A stretch of DNA of 64,000 nucleotides from Jeotgalibacillus proteolyticus (GCF_002926065.1 NZ_PREZ01000005.1:248001-312000); one strand, 5' to 3'. Positions 35,608-45,439 are shown, counted from the stretch's first letter. Program-made: numbers and translations. Notes: generated by a model not told the origin, from the letters alone.

Positions 35608-36198
35608 ATGACATCTAAATGGAAGCTATCTGAGATTATCATTTTATCTGTACTGGCTGTTGTCTTTGCAGTTGTGTACCTGGCTTTTGTTCAGGTAGGA
35701 AATGTGATGGCGGGAATGATGGGCCCGATTGGGTATGAATGGATTTTTGGCATTTGGTTTATTGTTTCAATCATTGCTGCCTATATTCTCCGCAAGCCGG
35801 GGGCTGCCTTTTTATCTGAAACCGTTGCCGGAACGATTGAAGTATTAATTGGAAACGCGATGGGCCCCATGCTGATCGTGTCCGCTATGATTCAGGGCGC
35901 CGGGGCTGAGGCTGTATTTGCTGCAACACGGTATAAACGCTGGGGCCTGTGGGTACTGATGCTCGCAGGAATGGGTTCAGCTGTCACAAGCTTTATCTGG
36001 GGCTATTTTATCTCAGGCTACGGGGCACTTGATCCCGGCTATGTTACGCTCATGTTCACTATTCGTCTCGTGAGCGGTGCACTTCTTGCCGGCCTGCTTG
36101 GCAAATGGCTGACAGACGGACTCTATCAGACAGGAGTATTAAACAGTTACGCCATTGCGCGGGACAAAAAGAAGGCTTCCTATGGAAAAGCATCCTGA
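35608..36198 (+). CDS. ykoE: ECF transporter membrane substrate-binding subunit YkoE
   Basis: 196 residues with five or six hydrophobic helices (ILSVLAVVFAVVYLAFVQVG; AGMMGPIGYEWIFGIWFIVS; and others). It is the S-component that captures thiamine or HMP in the membrane. It begins immediately after the ykoF stop and overlaps ykoD by 17 bp. Confidence 0.92.
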   Translation: MTSKWKLSEIIILSVLAVVFAVVYLAFVQVGNVMAGMMGPIGYEWIFGIWFIVSIIAAYILRKPGAAFLSETVAGTIEVLIGNAMGPMLIVSAMIQGAGAEAVFAATRYKRWGLWVLMLAGMGSAVTSFIWGYFISGYGALDPGYVTLMFTIRLVSGALLAGLLGKWLTDGLYQTGVLNSYAIARDKKKASYGKAS

Positions 36199-37858
36199 TT
36201 TGAACGCGGTAATTCAATTCGACCGTGTTACATACAGACATTCAGAAGAGCTTTCTCCAGTACTATCTGATTTATCCTTTTCGATTAATATGGGAGACAG
36301 CATTCTCCTGGCTGGACCAAGCGGAGCAGGAAAGAGCACACTGACCATGCTGATGAACGGCATTCTACCTGCGAATGGAAACGGGGTACTTGAAGGGGAA
36401 ATCCGCTGGTTTGGGAGAGATTCTTCCAAATGGGAGAGCGGAGAAGTATCCAAAAAAATCGGTATGATGTTTCAGGATCCTGAAAGTCAGTTTTGTATGA
36501 CAACGGTTGAAGAGGAAATCGCATTTGGTCTTGAGAATCTGCACATTCCAAAAGAAGAAATGAAAAGACGCATCACTTCTTCTCTACAGCAGACCGGACT
36601 TGAGGGGTTTGAAAAACGAACAATTCAGCGCCTGTCAGGTGGTCAGAAGCAGCGGGTCGCGCTTGCCTGTCTGCTTGCGATGAAAACAGAGGTGCTGATC
36701 CTGGATGAACCATTTGCGAATATCGATCCTTTATCGAGGCAGGAGCTTATACAGTGCTTAGCTGAGCTAAAAAAGTTATTACAGTTGACCCTGATTATTA
36801 TCGACCATGATTTAAATGATTGGACTGACTGGATAACCCGTGTCCTTCTTCTTGATTCAAAGGGCAGCATTAAAGTAAATGAACCATTTGAAGAAGCCCT
36901 TTTTGAGCACTTTGATCAATTCGAACAGCTGACGATTGCACTCCCGCTATTTATCCAGCTCCAGAAGAACACCGAGCGGATTCTTCTGAACGAAGAAAGC
37001 TGGAAGGAGCAGCTAACTGAAGAACAGGAAAAGGCATTTAAGCAGACTTTAGTGAACACAAAAAATCCTTCCAGCCCTGGGACGCCTGTTATTCAGACAA
37101 AAGACCTTTCATACGCAATCGATCAACAGCTGATTTTAAACGATATCAACTTTACCCTTTTTAAAGGAGAAACGGTTGCCTTTTGCGGTCATAACGGAGC
37201 CGGAAAAAGTACATTGGCGCTGATTTTGGCAGGATTATTTCCTGCTTCCGGCGGTGATCTTCTATTTGGCGGACACTCAGCCAAGCATTTATCCATGACC
37301 GAAATCAGAAGCAAAATTGGGTACGTGTTTCAAAATCCCGAGCACCAATTTGTCGAGCACACTGTTTCAGAGGATGTTGGGTTTGGGCTGAAGATCAAAC
37401 GGATTACAGCGGATGACATTAAAAAACGAATTGAAAACACACTTATGGCAATTGGTCTGAACGGCTACGAGGATCGGCATCCCCTCTCCTTAAGCCAGGG
37501 ACAGAAAAGGCGCTTAAGTGTGGCGAGTATGACAATCGATGACTTGGATGTTCTCCTTTTGGATGAACCGACATATGGACAGGATGCGAGGTCTATGCAA
37601 AGCTTAATAGCCATGCTTGAGGAAAGAAAATACAAACAAAAAACAACCCTGCTCGTCACGCACGACATGGAATTGATTCATCGGCTTGCTGACCGCACCC
37701 TTCTTCTATCAAAGGGAGAGGTTCAATACCAGGGGCACACCTCTGGTTTATGGGAGCTTGGAGAAGAATTTTTGAAAAATCACGGGCTCCTCCTCCCCCC
37801 TTCTGTAAAACTTAAGCAATGGATAGGAGGGCGCCGGAATGTGGCTTCATACTATTAA
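36182..37858 (+). CDS. ykoD: ECF transporter double ATPase YkoD
   Basis: 558-residue protein with two complete ABC ATPase domains. The first has Walker A GPSGAGKST, signature LSGGQKQR and Walker B VLILDEPFA; the second has GHNGAGKST, LSQGQKRR and VLLLDEPTY. Fused ATPases are typical of YkoD and contrast with separate EcfA1/EcfA2. The ATG at 36182 is preferred because AAGAAGG lies 6 bases upstream; an in-frame TTG at 36155 is the alternative. Confidence 0.93.
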   Translation: MEKHPDLNAVIQFDRVTYRHSEELSPVLSDLSFSINMGDSILLAGPSGAGKSTLTMLMNGILPANGNGVLEGEIRWFGRDSSKWESGEVSKKIGMMFQDPESQFCMTTVEEEIAFGLENLHIPKEEMKRRITSSLQQTGLEGFEKRTIQRLSGGQKQRVALACLLAMKTEVLILDEPFANIDPLSRQELIQCLAELKKLLQLTLIIIDHDLNDWTDWITRVLLLDSKGSIKVNEPFEEALFEHFDQFEQLTIALPLFIQLQKNTERILLNEESWKEQLTEEQEKAFKQTLVNTKNPSSPGTPVIQTKDLSYAIDQQLILNDINFTLFKGETVAFCGHNGAGKSTLALILAGLFPASGGDLLFGGHSAKHLSMTEIRSKIGYVFQNPEHQFVEHTVSEDVGFGLKIKRITADDIKKRIENTLMAIGLNGYEDRHPLSLSQGQKRRLSVASMTIDDLDVLLLDEPTYGQDARSMQSLIAMLEERKYKQKTTLLVTHDMELIHRLADRTLLLSKGEVQYQGHTSGLWELGEEFLKNHGLLLPPSVKLKQWIGGRRNVASYY

Positions 37859-38594
37859 TCCTTCCGTTAAAATGATCACGATACTTTTAACCATTATTGT
37901 ATTAGCCCTGTTTTTGGATCCGGTTCTTTATCTTGTTTTCTGGCTCGGGATTATCACCATTACTTTCACCTTATCGAAGGTATCCTTTAAAATTTGGGCT
38001 CTTTTAACCGCTCCTTTTGTTTTCATGGCGATCGGCTATGTTTGGACAGCCATGCTTTTTCCGAATGAAGCACTGCTAGCCGATGAACAAATGCTGTTTG
38101 AATGGGGCTGGCTGCGCTTAACAGAAGAGTCGCTTGCAAGGAGCGCGGGGCTTGGGATGCGGGTGATCGTCTTTTCTGCTTTATCTCTCCTGTTTGTACT
38201 GACGACTAAGCCTGTCCTTTTTATGCTGAGCTTAATGCAGCAGCTAAAGGTTCCCACCAGACTTGCCTATGGTGTCATGGCAGGCTATCAGTTTCTTCCT
38301 CTTATTAAGGAAGAATTTCAAATTATGCAGCGCGCCCAGCAAATTCGCGGTGTCGGCAGGCCGCGTACGCTAAAAGAACGGGTGCGCCAATGGAAAAGCT
38401 TTATTATTCCATTACTTGCAAGCGCCATCCGGAAAGCTGAGCGAACGGCGATTGCGATGGAATCCAAAGGGTTTACAGGTGAAGCCAGGACTCATTGGTA
38501 CACAGAAATACCGCTGCGAAAACGTGACGGCCTTTTCGTTTGCCTGCTTGCCGGATTATTTTTCACCGCTTATGCAGCTTCAGCTGTTTTATAG
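37839..38594 (+). CDS. ykoC: ECF transporter transmembrane subunit YkoC (T-component)
   Basis: 251 residues with four to six hydrophobic helices and the T-component coupling motifs with conserved Ala-Arg-Gly-like patterns (QQIRGVGRPRT and AMESKGFTGEARTHW). It links the ATPase YkoD to YkoE. It overlaps ykoD by 20 bp with AGGAGG upstream, and closes the operon. Confidence 0.92.
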   Translation: MWLHTINPSVKMITILLTIIVLALFLDPVLYLVFWLGIITITFTLSKVSFKIWALLTAPFVFMAIGYVWTAMLFPNEALLADEQMLFEWGWLRLTEESLARSAGLGMRVIVFSALSLLFVLTTKPVLFMLSLMQQLKVPTRLAYGVMAGYQFLPLIKEEFQIMQRAQQIRGVGRPRTLKERVRQWKSFIIPLLASAIRKAERTAIAMESKGFTGEARTHWYTEIPLRKRDGLFVCLLAGLFFTAYAASAVL

Positions 38595-38601
38595 AAGAAA
38601 G

Positions 38602-38637
38602 CAGAGATTCTTCCCAGTAAGAGTCTCTGTTTTTTTA
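38602..38637 (+). terminator. Terminator of ykoFEDC
   Basis: CAGAGATTCTT (38602-38612) pairs with AAGAGTCTCTG (38619-38629, one G-T), followed by seven or eight T. Confidence 0.9.
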
Positions 38638-38693
38638 TTGCATTTTGCCGTATGATGGTAGGAGAGTATGAGATATCGGAGGAATTGACTAGC

Positions 38694-40241
38694 ATGAGTT
38701 TGTTAAACGTAGTAAAGGTTGGGCACACATTTGGTGACCGAACCCTTTTTAAAGATGTATCTTTCCGTCTACTAGACGGTGAACATATGGGACTTGTTGG
38801 AGCAAACGGTGTAGGGAAATCTACATTGATGAGCATTTTAACTGGTGAATTAATTCATGATGAAGGAAAAGTAGAATGGCTTCCAGGCACACATTACGGC
38901 TACCTGGATCAGCATACGAGACTGACTCCCGGAAGAACAATGCGTGACACGCTTCGGGATGCCTTTCTTCCTTTATTTAAAAAGGAAGAGGAGTTAAACG
39001 ACATTACCGGTAAAATGGCAGATGCCTCACCAGAAGAACTTGAGCAGCTCCTGGAGGATATGGCAGAAATTCAGGATGCCCTGGATGCAGGTGATTTTTA
39101 TACACTTGATATTAAAATTGAAGAAGTAGCCAGAGGCCTGGGTCTTGATGCTATAGGACTTGACCGGGATGTAGCTGCCTTAAGCGGAGGCCAGCGTACA
39201 AAGGTCCTGCTTGCAAAGCTTTTACTTGAAAAGCCTAAGGTTCTTCTTTTGGATGAGCCGACCAACTACCTTGACGTTGAACACATCCACTGGCTGTCTA
39301 TGTATTTAAAAGAATACCCTCATGCTTTTCTGTTGATTTCGCATGATACCTCTTTTATGAACGGCGTTGTTGATATTATTTTGCATTTGGAATTTACGAA
39401 AATGAACCGCTACACAGCGACCTATGAAAAATTTCTTGAGCTTGCTGAGCTGAATAAAAATCAGCATATCAATGCCTATGAAAAGCAGCAGGAGTTCATT
39501 AAAAAGCAGGAAAGCTTTATCGCTAAAAACAAAGCACGCTACTCAACAACCGGCCGTGCAAAAAGTCGTCAGAAGCAGCTTGACCGAATCGAGCGGATTG
39601 ACCGCCCTGAAACCGCAGTTAAGCCTACCTTCGATTTTAAAGAAGCAAGGGGCAGCAGCCGGTTTGTTATTGAAGCAGAGGATCTTGTCATTGGCTATGA
39701 CCAGCCGCTTATGCCAAAAATCAATGTCACGATTGAACGCGGTGAGAAAATCGCTGTCGTTGGAGCAAATGGGGTCGGAAAATCCACCCTTTTAAAAACA
39801 ATTATGGGGAAAATTAACCCGCTTAAAGGAAAAGTCATTCACGGAGACTTCCTCTTCCCTTCTTACTTCGAGCAGGAGCTGAAGGCAAAAGCCATTACCC
39901 CAATTGAAGATGTGTGGAGCGAGTTCCCATCCATGGAACAAAATCAGGTGCGAGCTGCTTTGGCACGCTGCGGACTTAAAAATGAACATATCTCCCGCCA
40001 AATGAGCCAGCTGAGCGGCGGCGAGCAGGCGAAGGTTCGTTTATGCAAGCTGATGATGCATGAAAGCAACTGGCTTTTGTTTGATGAGCCCACTAATCAC
40101 CTTGACGTTACAGCAAAGGATGAGCTGAAGCGTGCATTAAAGGCCTACAAGGGAACCGTTGTACTTGTGTGCCACGAGCCTGACTTTTATGAGGACTGGG
40201 CAACCACCACATGGAATGTCGAGGACTGGGCGAACGCGTAA
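38694..40241 (+). CDS. yfmM: ABC-F family ATPase, YfmM-like
   Basis: 515-residue soluble protein with two ABC domains and no membrane segments: Walker A GANGVGKST twice, signatures LSGGQRTK and LSGGEQAK, Walker B VLLLDEPTN and LLFDEPTNH. Between the domains lies the charged helical linker (KQQEFIKKQESFIAKNKARY), which in ABC-F proteins contacts the ribosomal peptidyl-transferase region. Length and sequence resemble B. subtilis YfmM. The start is the ATG behind TCGGAGG at 38694. It may resolve stalled ribosomes or give low-level antibiotic resistance; neither can be shown from sequence alone. Confidence 0.9.
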   Translation: MSLLNVVKVGHTFGDRTLFKDVSFRLLDGEHMGLVGANGVGKSTLMSILTGELIHDEGKVEWLPGTHYGYLDQHTRLTPGRTMRDTLRDAFLPLFKKEEELNDITGKMADASPEELEQLLEDMAEIQDALDAGDFYTLDIKIEEVARGLGLDAIGLDRDVAALSGGQRTKVLLAKLLLEKPKVLLLDEPTNYLDVEHIHWLSMYLKEYPHAFLLISHDTSFMNGVVDIILHLEFTKMNRYTATYEKFLELAELNKNQHINAYEKQQEFIKKQESFIAKNKARYSTTGRAKSRQKQLDRIERIDRPETAVKPTFDFKEARGSSRFVIEAEDLVIGYDQPLMPKINVTIERGEKIAVVGANGVGKSTLLKTIMGKINPLKGKVIHGDFLFPSYFEQELKAKAITPIEDVWSEFPSMEQNQVRAALARCGLKNEHISRQMSQLSGGEQAKVRLCKLMMHESNWLLFDEPTNHLDVTAKDELKRALKAYKGTVVLVCHEPDFYEDWATTTWNVEDWANA

Positions 40242-40270
40242 ACCAACACTATGATTAAAACACAAAGAAA

Positions 40271-40302
40271 CAGCCCGATTTCAACGAAGAAATCGGGCTG
40301 TT
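40271..40302. terminator. Bidirectional terminator between yfmM and the secreted-protein gene
   Basis: A 12-bp perfect stem (40271-40282 with 40289-40300), between convergent genes. Flanking T tracts are short on both sides. Confidence 0.7.
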
Positions 40303-40333
40303 CGTCTATCATTCACGAGAGATCAAAGTAGAT

Positions 40334-40762
40334 TTAAAACAGGCCGTTCAGTAGGCCGCCAAGCAGGCCATTATTGCTTCTTTTATCGTTATCATGGTGA
40401 TGATCGTTATTGTTGCTGCCTAAAAGATTATCCAACTCAATTGATCCGTTCAGATCCAAGTCCAACCGTGTGCTGTCTCTATCACTCCACCCGGAATGCT
40501 TTGCCCATTCCTGAAGCTCAACCTCAGTCATGCTGTTTGCCTCTGCCCAAATTTGCAGATCCTCTACGTTCCAATCATTTTCCTCTGCCAACAGCTTAAA
40601 ATCCTGGCTAGACATTAATTCTCCGCTACTGAGCTCTGCATTCAGTTTACTCGATAGGTCTACATCCAGTCCTTCACTGTCAGAAGTGGAGGCTGCTCCT
40701 GCACCCGTAGCACCAAAAGCTAACCCTATAGCTAATCCTGTTCCGACCATTTTCTTCAACAT
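40334..40762 (-). CDS. Secreted small protein with His/Asp/Asn-rich tail
   Basis: I do not recognise this 142-residue protein. It starts with a clear signal peptide (MLKKMVGTGLAIGLAFGATG, probable cleavage after AGA at about 23). The mature part is acidic with two related helices (WNVEDLQIWAEANSMTE and VELQEWAKHSGWSD). The C-terminus has NNNDHHHDNDKRSNN, a potential metal-binding stretch, and ends in GLLGGLLNGLF, a hydrophobic glycine-rich tail that may contact the membrane. Ribosome site AAGGAG. It is isolated between convergent yfmM and divergent yhfW. Confidence 0.75.
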   Translation of the reverse strand: MLKKMVGTGLAIGLAFGATGAGAASTSDSEGLDVDLSSKLNAELSSGELMSSQDFKLLAEENDWNVEDLQIWAEANSMTEVELQEWAKHSGWSDRDSTRLDLDLNGSIELDNLLGSNNNDHHHDNDKRSNNGLLGGLLNGLF

Positions 40763-41103
40763 CCTTCATCACTCCTTAAAATTTAATGTCTTACAGTCTC
40801 TGTCTTCCACGGGAGAACAAGCTAAAACAGCTTCTAAAACGCTTTAATTCGAATGAAATTTCCCTGTTATGTTTTCCCCGAAAATTACATAAAAACAGGT
40901 CTAACAATAACGAAAAAAAGTTTGGTTTAGATCATTTCATTTACCTAACAAAAAATTTTCTCAAGAAGATGGGATGTAATATGAATTGCTTCAAACTTTT
41001 AATAGGCTTTGAAATGTGTATTTTGAAAATACTGGGGTAAGGATAATAAAAATGCAAAATTTCACCATACTAATACCGACTATACGAAGAAAGGTTGTTT
41101 TAA
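40763..41103. other. Intergenic region before yhfW
   Basis: A 341-bp divergent gap with no convincing gene. The only element noted is GTGTAT-N13-GGGTAA (41016-41040) on the plus strand, a partial match to a sigma-B promoter 63 bp before the yhfW start. The ribosome site AAAGGTTG precedes yhfW. Confidence 0.3.
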
Positions 41104-42630
41104 ATGGAAACGAACCATGAACGTGAAGCGTATTGGCGTGATAGTGCCAAAATTAAGGATTTCCCAGCTCTGGATGAAAGCAGACAGACGGATGTCACCG
41201 TAGTCGGCGGAGGGATAACAGGACTCACGACCGCCTACCTTCTATCTCAAAAAGGACTCCGCGTTACCGTAATTGAAGCAAGTGAAATCCTATCCGGTAC
41301 GACCCGCTACACTACTGCCAAGGTCACTGCCCAGCATGGGGTTATCTATGATGAATTGATTGAGCACTTCGGGATTGAAAAAGCGAGACAGTTTTTTGAC
41401 CATAATCAGCAGGCCGTAGACTGGATCAGACAAACCGTTCAGCAAAAAGGCTGGGATTGTGACTTTGAGGACCATGAAGCATGGCTCTATGCTTCGTCCA
41501 CTCCTTCACTAAATAAGCTTTTAGATGAACAAAAAGCCTACGAAAAGCTTGATATTCCATTTAGAACGGCTTCTACGCTTCCTTTCGATATTCCTATTAA
41601 AGGCGCGTTAATTATGAAGAATCAGGCTCAGTTTCATCCATTAAAATATTTAGCTCATATGACGGAAGAAATCATTTCGATGGGCGGTCAAATTCATGAA
41701 CATACAAAAGCAGTGGATATAAAAGAAGACGACGACATCCAGGTGGAAATGGAAAGCGGCCACGTTCTATCCTCCCAGCATGTGGTCATTGCAACAAGCT
41801 ATCCGTTTTGGGATGCAGCAGGGCTTTACTTTGCCCGTTTGGAGGTAGAACGCTCTTATATCGTTTCTGGAGTATGGACAGGAGAAGATCCGGGAGGCAT
41901 GTATCTATCTGTTGATTCTCCAAGCAGATCCATCCGTTTCTATGACCACGACGGGAAAAGAGGCATTATGGTTGGAGGAGACGGCCATAAAACCGGTCAG
42001 GGAGGTGAACACCATCAGCATATTGAAAATCTGAAGGAGTTTACTCATGCCCAAATCGGGCCGGCTGACCTTACTTATGAATGGTCCGCACAGGATAATA
42101 TCACACTTGATAAACTTCCTTATATCGGCTCGATCACGAATCGTCACCCTCGTGTACTAGTGGCAACCGGTTTTAGAAAATGGGGAATGACTCAAGGGAC
42201 CATGGCTGCCCAAATTATGACTGATCAAATCCTTGGCGTTTCAACTGAATCGGCTGAAATGTATGAACCAAGCAGATTTAAAGCAAACCCTTCTATTAAG
42301 CAGGGTGCGAAGCTGAATGCTGATACAGCCTTTGAGCTCGTTAAGGGCAAGCTGGAAAGCGCTTCGGTTGATCTTGAGCAGCTTTCTCCGGGAAAAGGCG
42401 GCAGTGTCAAGTGGAATGGAAAAACAATCGGTGCATACCGTGATGAAACCGGGAAGGTCCTTGCTGTTGACCTGACCTGTACACATATGGGTTGTGAATG
42501 TAATTGGAATGAAAGTGAAAACTCATGGGACTGTCCTTGTCACGGCTCGCGTTTTGCTGTTGATGGAGAGGTCTTAAATGGACCGGCGCTTAAACCGTTA
42601 AAAGTGATTGACACTGAAAAAGACCGCTAA
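41104..42630 (+). CDS. yhfW: FAD oxidoreductase with C-terminal Rieske domain (YhfW)
   Basis: 508 residues. N-terminal DAO-type FAD domain with VVGGGITGLTTAYLLS (about 34-49) and EASEILSGTTRYTTAKVTAQ. The C-terminal Rieske [2Fe-2S] domain has the ligands C-x-H in CTHMGCECNW and C-x-x-H in CPCHGSRF, followed by GPALKPLKV. Same order and length as B. subtilis YhfW. Electrons probably pass between the flavin and the Rieske cluster; the substrate is unknown. Monocistronic and convergent with proC. Confidence 0.93.
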   Translation: METNHEREAYWRDSAKIKDFPALDESRQTDVTVVGGGITGLTTAYLLSQKGLRVTVIEASEILSGTTRYTTAKVTAQHGVIYDELIEHFGIEKARQFFDHNQQAVDWIRQTVQQKGWDCDFEDHEAWLYASSTPSLNKLLDEQKAYEKLDIPFRTASTLPFDIPIKGALIMKNQAQFHPLKYLAHMTEEIISMGGQIHEHTKAVDIKEDDDIQVEMESGHVLSSQHVVIATSYPFWDAAGLYFARLEVERSYIVSGVWTGEDPGGMYLSVDSPSRSIRFYDHDGKRGIMVGGDGHKTGQGGEHHQHIENLKEFTHAQIGPADLTYEWSAQDNITLDKLPYIGSITNRHPRVLVATGFRKWGMTQGTMAAQIMTDQILGVSTESAEMYEPSRFKANPSIKQGAKLNADTAFELVKGKLESASVDLEQLSPGKGGSVKWNGKTIGAYRDETGKVLAVDLTCTHMGCECNWNESENSWDCPCHGSRFAVDGEVLNGPALKPLKVIDTEKDR

Positions 42631-42634
42631 AAAG

Positions 42635-42678
42635 AAAACTGCTCTCCGTACTAAATTCGTACAGAGAGCAGTTTTTTT
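42635..42678. terminator. Bidirectional terminator between yhfW and proC
   Basis: CTGCTCTCCGTAC (42639-42651) pairs with GTACAGAGAGCAG (42659-42671, one G-T), A run before and seven T after. Confidence 0.93.
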
Positions 42679-43486
42679 AGTCTTTCCCCAGTTCCTTTAC
42701 CTTTGCAGTACAGCTTTCCATAGCGCTTAAAATGGCTCCACGAAACCGTTCTTTCTCAAGTGTTGAAACAGCATCTATGGTAGCACCTCCCGGAGAGCAG
42801 ACCTGATCCTTTAAGAGGCCCGGGTGCAGCTCTGTATCGAGCACCATTTTAGCAGCCCCGTAAACCGCCTGCGCCGCAAGCCGGTATGCCTGATCACGTT
42901 TTAACCCCTGCTTCACCCCACCATCAGCCATCGCTTCGATCATCATGTAAACGTATGCCGGAGACGAACCACTTATTGACGGAATGGAATCCATTAGTCC
43001 CTCCGAAATTACCTCCACCTCTCCAAATGAACGGAAAAGCTCCTTCACCTCAGCCAATTCGTCTTCTGTCACCAGTTCGTTTGCACACATTGCACTCATT
43101 CCCGCTCCCGCTAAGGAAGGAGTATTTGGCATCGTCCGAATGACCTTTACTTTCCTGCCGAAGAACCCCTCCACTTTTTTTGTCGTAAGCCCTGCAGCAA
43201 TCGTCACAATAATGACGTTTTCCACTAAATTATCTTTAATTTCCTCAATCACTTCCTTATGCAGGTCAGGCGTCACACCAAGAAATAAAATATCCGCCTG
43301 CCTTGCTGCATCCCGATTTGACTCAACAGCGTGCACCCCGTATTGCGCTGCCGCTTTTATTCTCGTTTGTCCTGTTTTCGAGCTAATTAAAATATCCTGC
43401 GGAACCACCACTTCAGACCGGATCATCCCTGCCATCATCGCCTGGGCCATTTTCCCGCTTCCAATAAAACCAATTCTTTTTCTCAT
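42677..43486 (-). CDS. proC: Pyrroline-5-carboxylate reductase
   Basis: Reduces 1-pyrroline-5-carboxylate to L-proline with NAD(P)H. 269 residues from the ATG at 43486 (AAAGGTGG 5-6 bases upstream; a GTG at 43495 is in frame). Motifs: FIGSGKMAQAMMAGM at the N-terminus for nucleotide binding, and the C-terminal ProC signature LLKDQVCSPGGATIDAV. It may be one of several P5C reductase paralogues, as in Bacillus. Transcribed alone. Confidence 0.92.
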   Translation of the reverse strand: MRKRIGFIGSGKMAQAMMAGMIRSEVVVPQDILISSKTGQTRIKAAAQYGVHAVESNRDAARQADILFLGVTPDLHKEVIEEIKDNLVENVIIVTIAAGLTTKKVEGFFGRKVKVIRTMPNTPSLAGAGMSAMCANELVTEDELAEVKELFRSFGEVEVISEGLMDSIPSISGSSPAYVYMMIEAMADGGVKQGLKRDQAYRLAAQAVYGAAKMVLDTELHPGLLKDQVCSPGGATIDAVSTLEKERFRGAILSAMESCTAKVKELGKD

Positions 43487-43587
43487 TGCAACCACCTTTT
43501 GACTGTCTGTTTGTACGTTAAATGGTATAAGAATCTGCTGGAAAAAGCGAATTTATTTTAAGGAATTGTTAAATTTTAATTAACCAG

Positions 43588-43616
43588 TTGCGCATATAAG
43601 TATATGCCTATATACT
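43588..43616 (+). promoter_or_regulatory. Promoter and probable ArsR operator of the arsRBC cluster
   Basis: TTGCGC (43588-43593), 17-bp spacer, TATACT (43611-43616). The inverted repeat AGTATAT-GCCT-ATATACT (43599-43616) spans the spacer and the -10 element, as expected for an ArsR repressor blocking polymerase. Confidence 0.6.
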
Positions 43617-43654
43617 AATAATGAATTTAAACAAATGATTTTCCGTGGAGGTGT

Positions 43655-44008
43655 ATGGATGTGGTAGCAAAAGAAGCTCTTTCAATTGATAAAGCTTCAG
43701 CTGCTTTGAAGCTAATGGGTGATAAAACCCGTTTGACGATGCTTCGTATTTTAGCTGATCATGATTGCTGTGTGTGTGAATTTGTAGAAATTTTTAATAT
43801 GAGTCAGCCTTCCATCTCACAGCATGTCAGAAAAATGAAGGATATTGGCATGATTAAAGAACAAAGACGCGGCCAATGGATTATGTACTCGCTCAACCAG
43901 GGATTTGAAGGGTATGAAATGCTTCAGCAAGTTCTTCATCAGCTTCCTGTACAGGATCATCATTTAGAAGAACTAATACAAAAAGGAAAACGAATTTCCT
44001 GTGAGTAA
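43655..44008 (+). CDS. arsR: ArsR-family metalloregulator (arsenic type)
   Basis: Winged-helix repressor of 117 residues with helix-turn-helix SQPSISQHVRKMKDIGMIKE. The metal-sensing helix has DCCVCEFVEIF, the ELCVCDL-like arrangement that binds As(III)/Sb(III). The GGAGG site lies only 3 bases before the ATG at 43655, so the GTG at 43661 (9 bases) may be the true start. It precedes arsB by 19 bp, with arsC further on. Confidence 0.88.
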   Translation: MDVVAKEALSIDKASAALKLMGDKTRLTMLRILADHDCCVCEFVEIFNMSQPSISQHVRKMKDIGMIKEQRRGQWIMYSLNQGFEGYEMLQQVLHQLPVQDHHLEELIQKGKRISCE

Positions 44009-44027
44009 GTCAAAGGAGCTGTAGAAT

Positions 44028-45326
44028 GTGTTAGAAGTTTTTGTAGCCGTCATCTTATTTTTAACAACCTTAACGCTCGTCATCTGGCAGCCAAAAGGTC
44101 TTGGCATTGGCTGGTCGGCATGTGCAGGGGCACTTATTGCGCTGATGCTTGGGGTTGTTTCTTTACAGGACGTCATGGATGTAACCGCCATCGTATGGAA
44201 CGCGACATTAACCTTTGTTGCCTTAATTATAATCTCATTAATTTTAGATGAAATTGGATTTTTTGAGTGGTCAGCTCTTCATATGGCCCGCTTTGCCAAA
44301 GGCAGCGGAATAAAAATGTTTGTGTATGTGACGCTTTTAGGTGCGTTAGTAGCGGCATTTTTCGCTAACGATGGAGCTGCGCTGATTTTAACCCCCATTG
44401 TTCTTGCAATGGTACGCAACTTAAATTTCAAGGAAGCGATGATTCTTCCGTTTATCATGGCAAGCGGCTTTATCGCAGATACCGCCTCCCTGCCGCTGAT
44501 TGTTAGTAATCTCGTTAACATTGTATCAGCTGATGTATTTGGAATCGGGTTTGTCGAATACGCAAGCCGGATGATTATTCCGAACTTTTTCAGTATTGGC
44601 GCCAGCCTTCTTGTTTTATGGCTGTTTTTCCGTAAGAGTATTCCAGAGAATTACGATATGAGCCAGCTTAAAAAACCGAATGATGCTCTAAAGGATGTAC
44701 GGATGTTCTGTCTATCCTGGATTGTGCTGGGAGCTTTATTAATTGGCTACTTTGCAAGTGAATTTACGAGTGTTCCTGTTTCAATTGTAGCCGGCAGCAT
44801 TGCGATTGTTTTTCTTTTAATCGCCCGCCGCAGTCCTGCAGTAAACACAAGGACCGTGGTAAAAGATGCACCATGGGCAATCGTCTTTTTCTCCATCGGC
44901 ATGTATGTAGTTGTGTATGGCCTAAGAAATGCAGGACTCACCGGGGTTCTTGCAGAGGTGATCGAAATGGCAGCTGATCAGGGGCTCTTTGTTGCCACCA
45001 TCAGTATGGGCTTTATCGCAGCCATACTCTCTTCTGTCATGAACAATATGCCAACTGTCATGATCGACGCACTCGCTATTCACGAAACGAACACAACCGG
45101 AGCCATCCGTGAAGCACTCATTTACGCCAACGTCATCGGCTCCGATCTGGGACCAAAAATAACCCCAATCGGATCTCTGGCCACCCTTTTATGGCTCCAT
45201 GTCCTAAGCAAAAAAGGCTTTAAAATAAGCTGGGGGTATTACTTTAAAGTAGGAATCATCCTAACCATCCCCACCCTCCTCATCACCCTATTCGGCCTTT
45301 ACCTGTGGCTGAGTATTATTTTGTAA
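44028..45326 (+). CDS. arsB: Arsenite efflux membrane protein ArsB
   Basis: 432 residues with about 11-12 hydrophobic helices and ArsB/IT-superfamily segments [39 protein letters not shown] and [11 protein letters not shown]. It exports arsenite/antimonite by the proton gradient. The start is the GTG at 44028 behind AAAGGAG. It follows arsR in the same operon. Confidence 0.93.
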   Translation: MLEVFVAVILFLTTLTLVIWQPKGLGIGWSACAGALIALMLGVVSLQDVMDVTAIVWNATLTFVALIIISLILDEIGFFEWSALHMARFAKGSGIKMFVYVTLLGALVAAFFANDGAALILTPIVLAMVRNLNFKEAMILPFIMASGFIADTASLPLIVSNLVNIVSADVFGIGFVEYASRMIIPNFFSIGASLLVLWLFFRKSIPENYDMSQLKKPNDALKDVRMFCLSWIVLGALLIGYFASEFTSVPVSIVAGSIAIVFLLIARRSPAVNTRTVVKDAPWAIVFFSIGMYVVVYGLRNAGLTGVLAEVIEMAADQGLFVATISMGFIAAILSSVMNNMPTVMIDALAIHETNTTGAIREALIYANVIGSDLGPKITPIGSLATLLWLHVLSKKGFKISWGYYFKVGIILTIPTLLITLFGLYLWLSIIL

Positions 45327-45439
45327 ATACAAGGTGGAGGATTTTTCACCTGTGTCGGCAGTGCGGGAATCACATGCTGTTTGTAATACATTCACATATT
45401 ATATGTCAGGTTCGAAGAAGCAAACAAGTTACCTAGGAG

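Noticed and set aside
40786-41040. 84-codon frame upstream of yhfW
   Set aside because: No ribosome site, unusual composition (many Lys, Asn, Phe) and it crosses AT-rich promoter sequence.
41016-41040. Sigma-B promoter for yhfW
   Set aside because: The -10 fits (GGGTAA) but the -35 matches at only four of six positions and the target is not a known stress gene, so it is not claimed as a separate feature.
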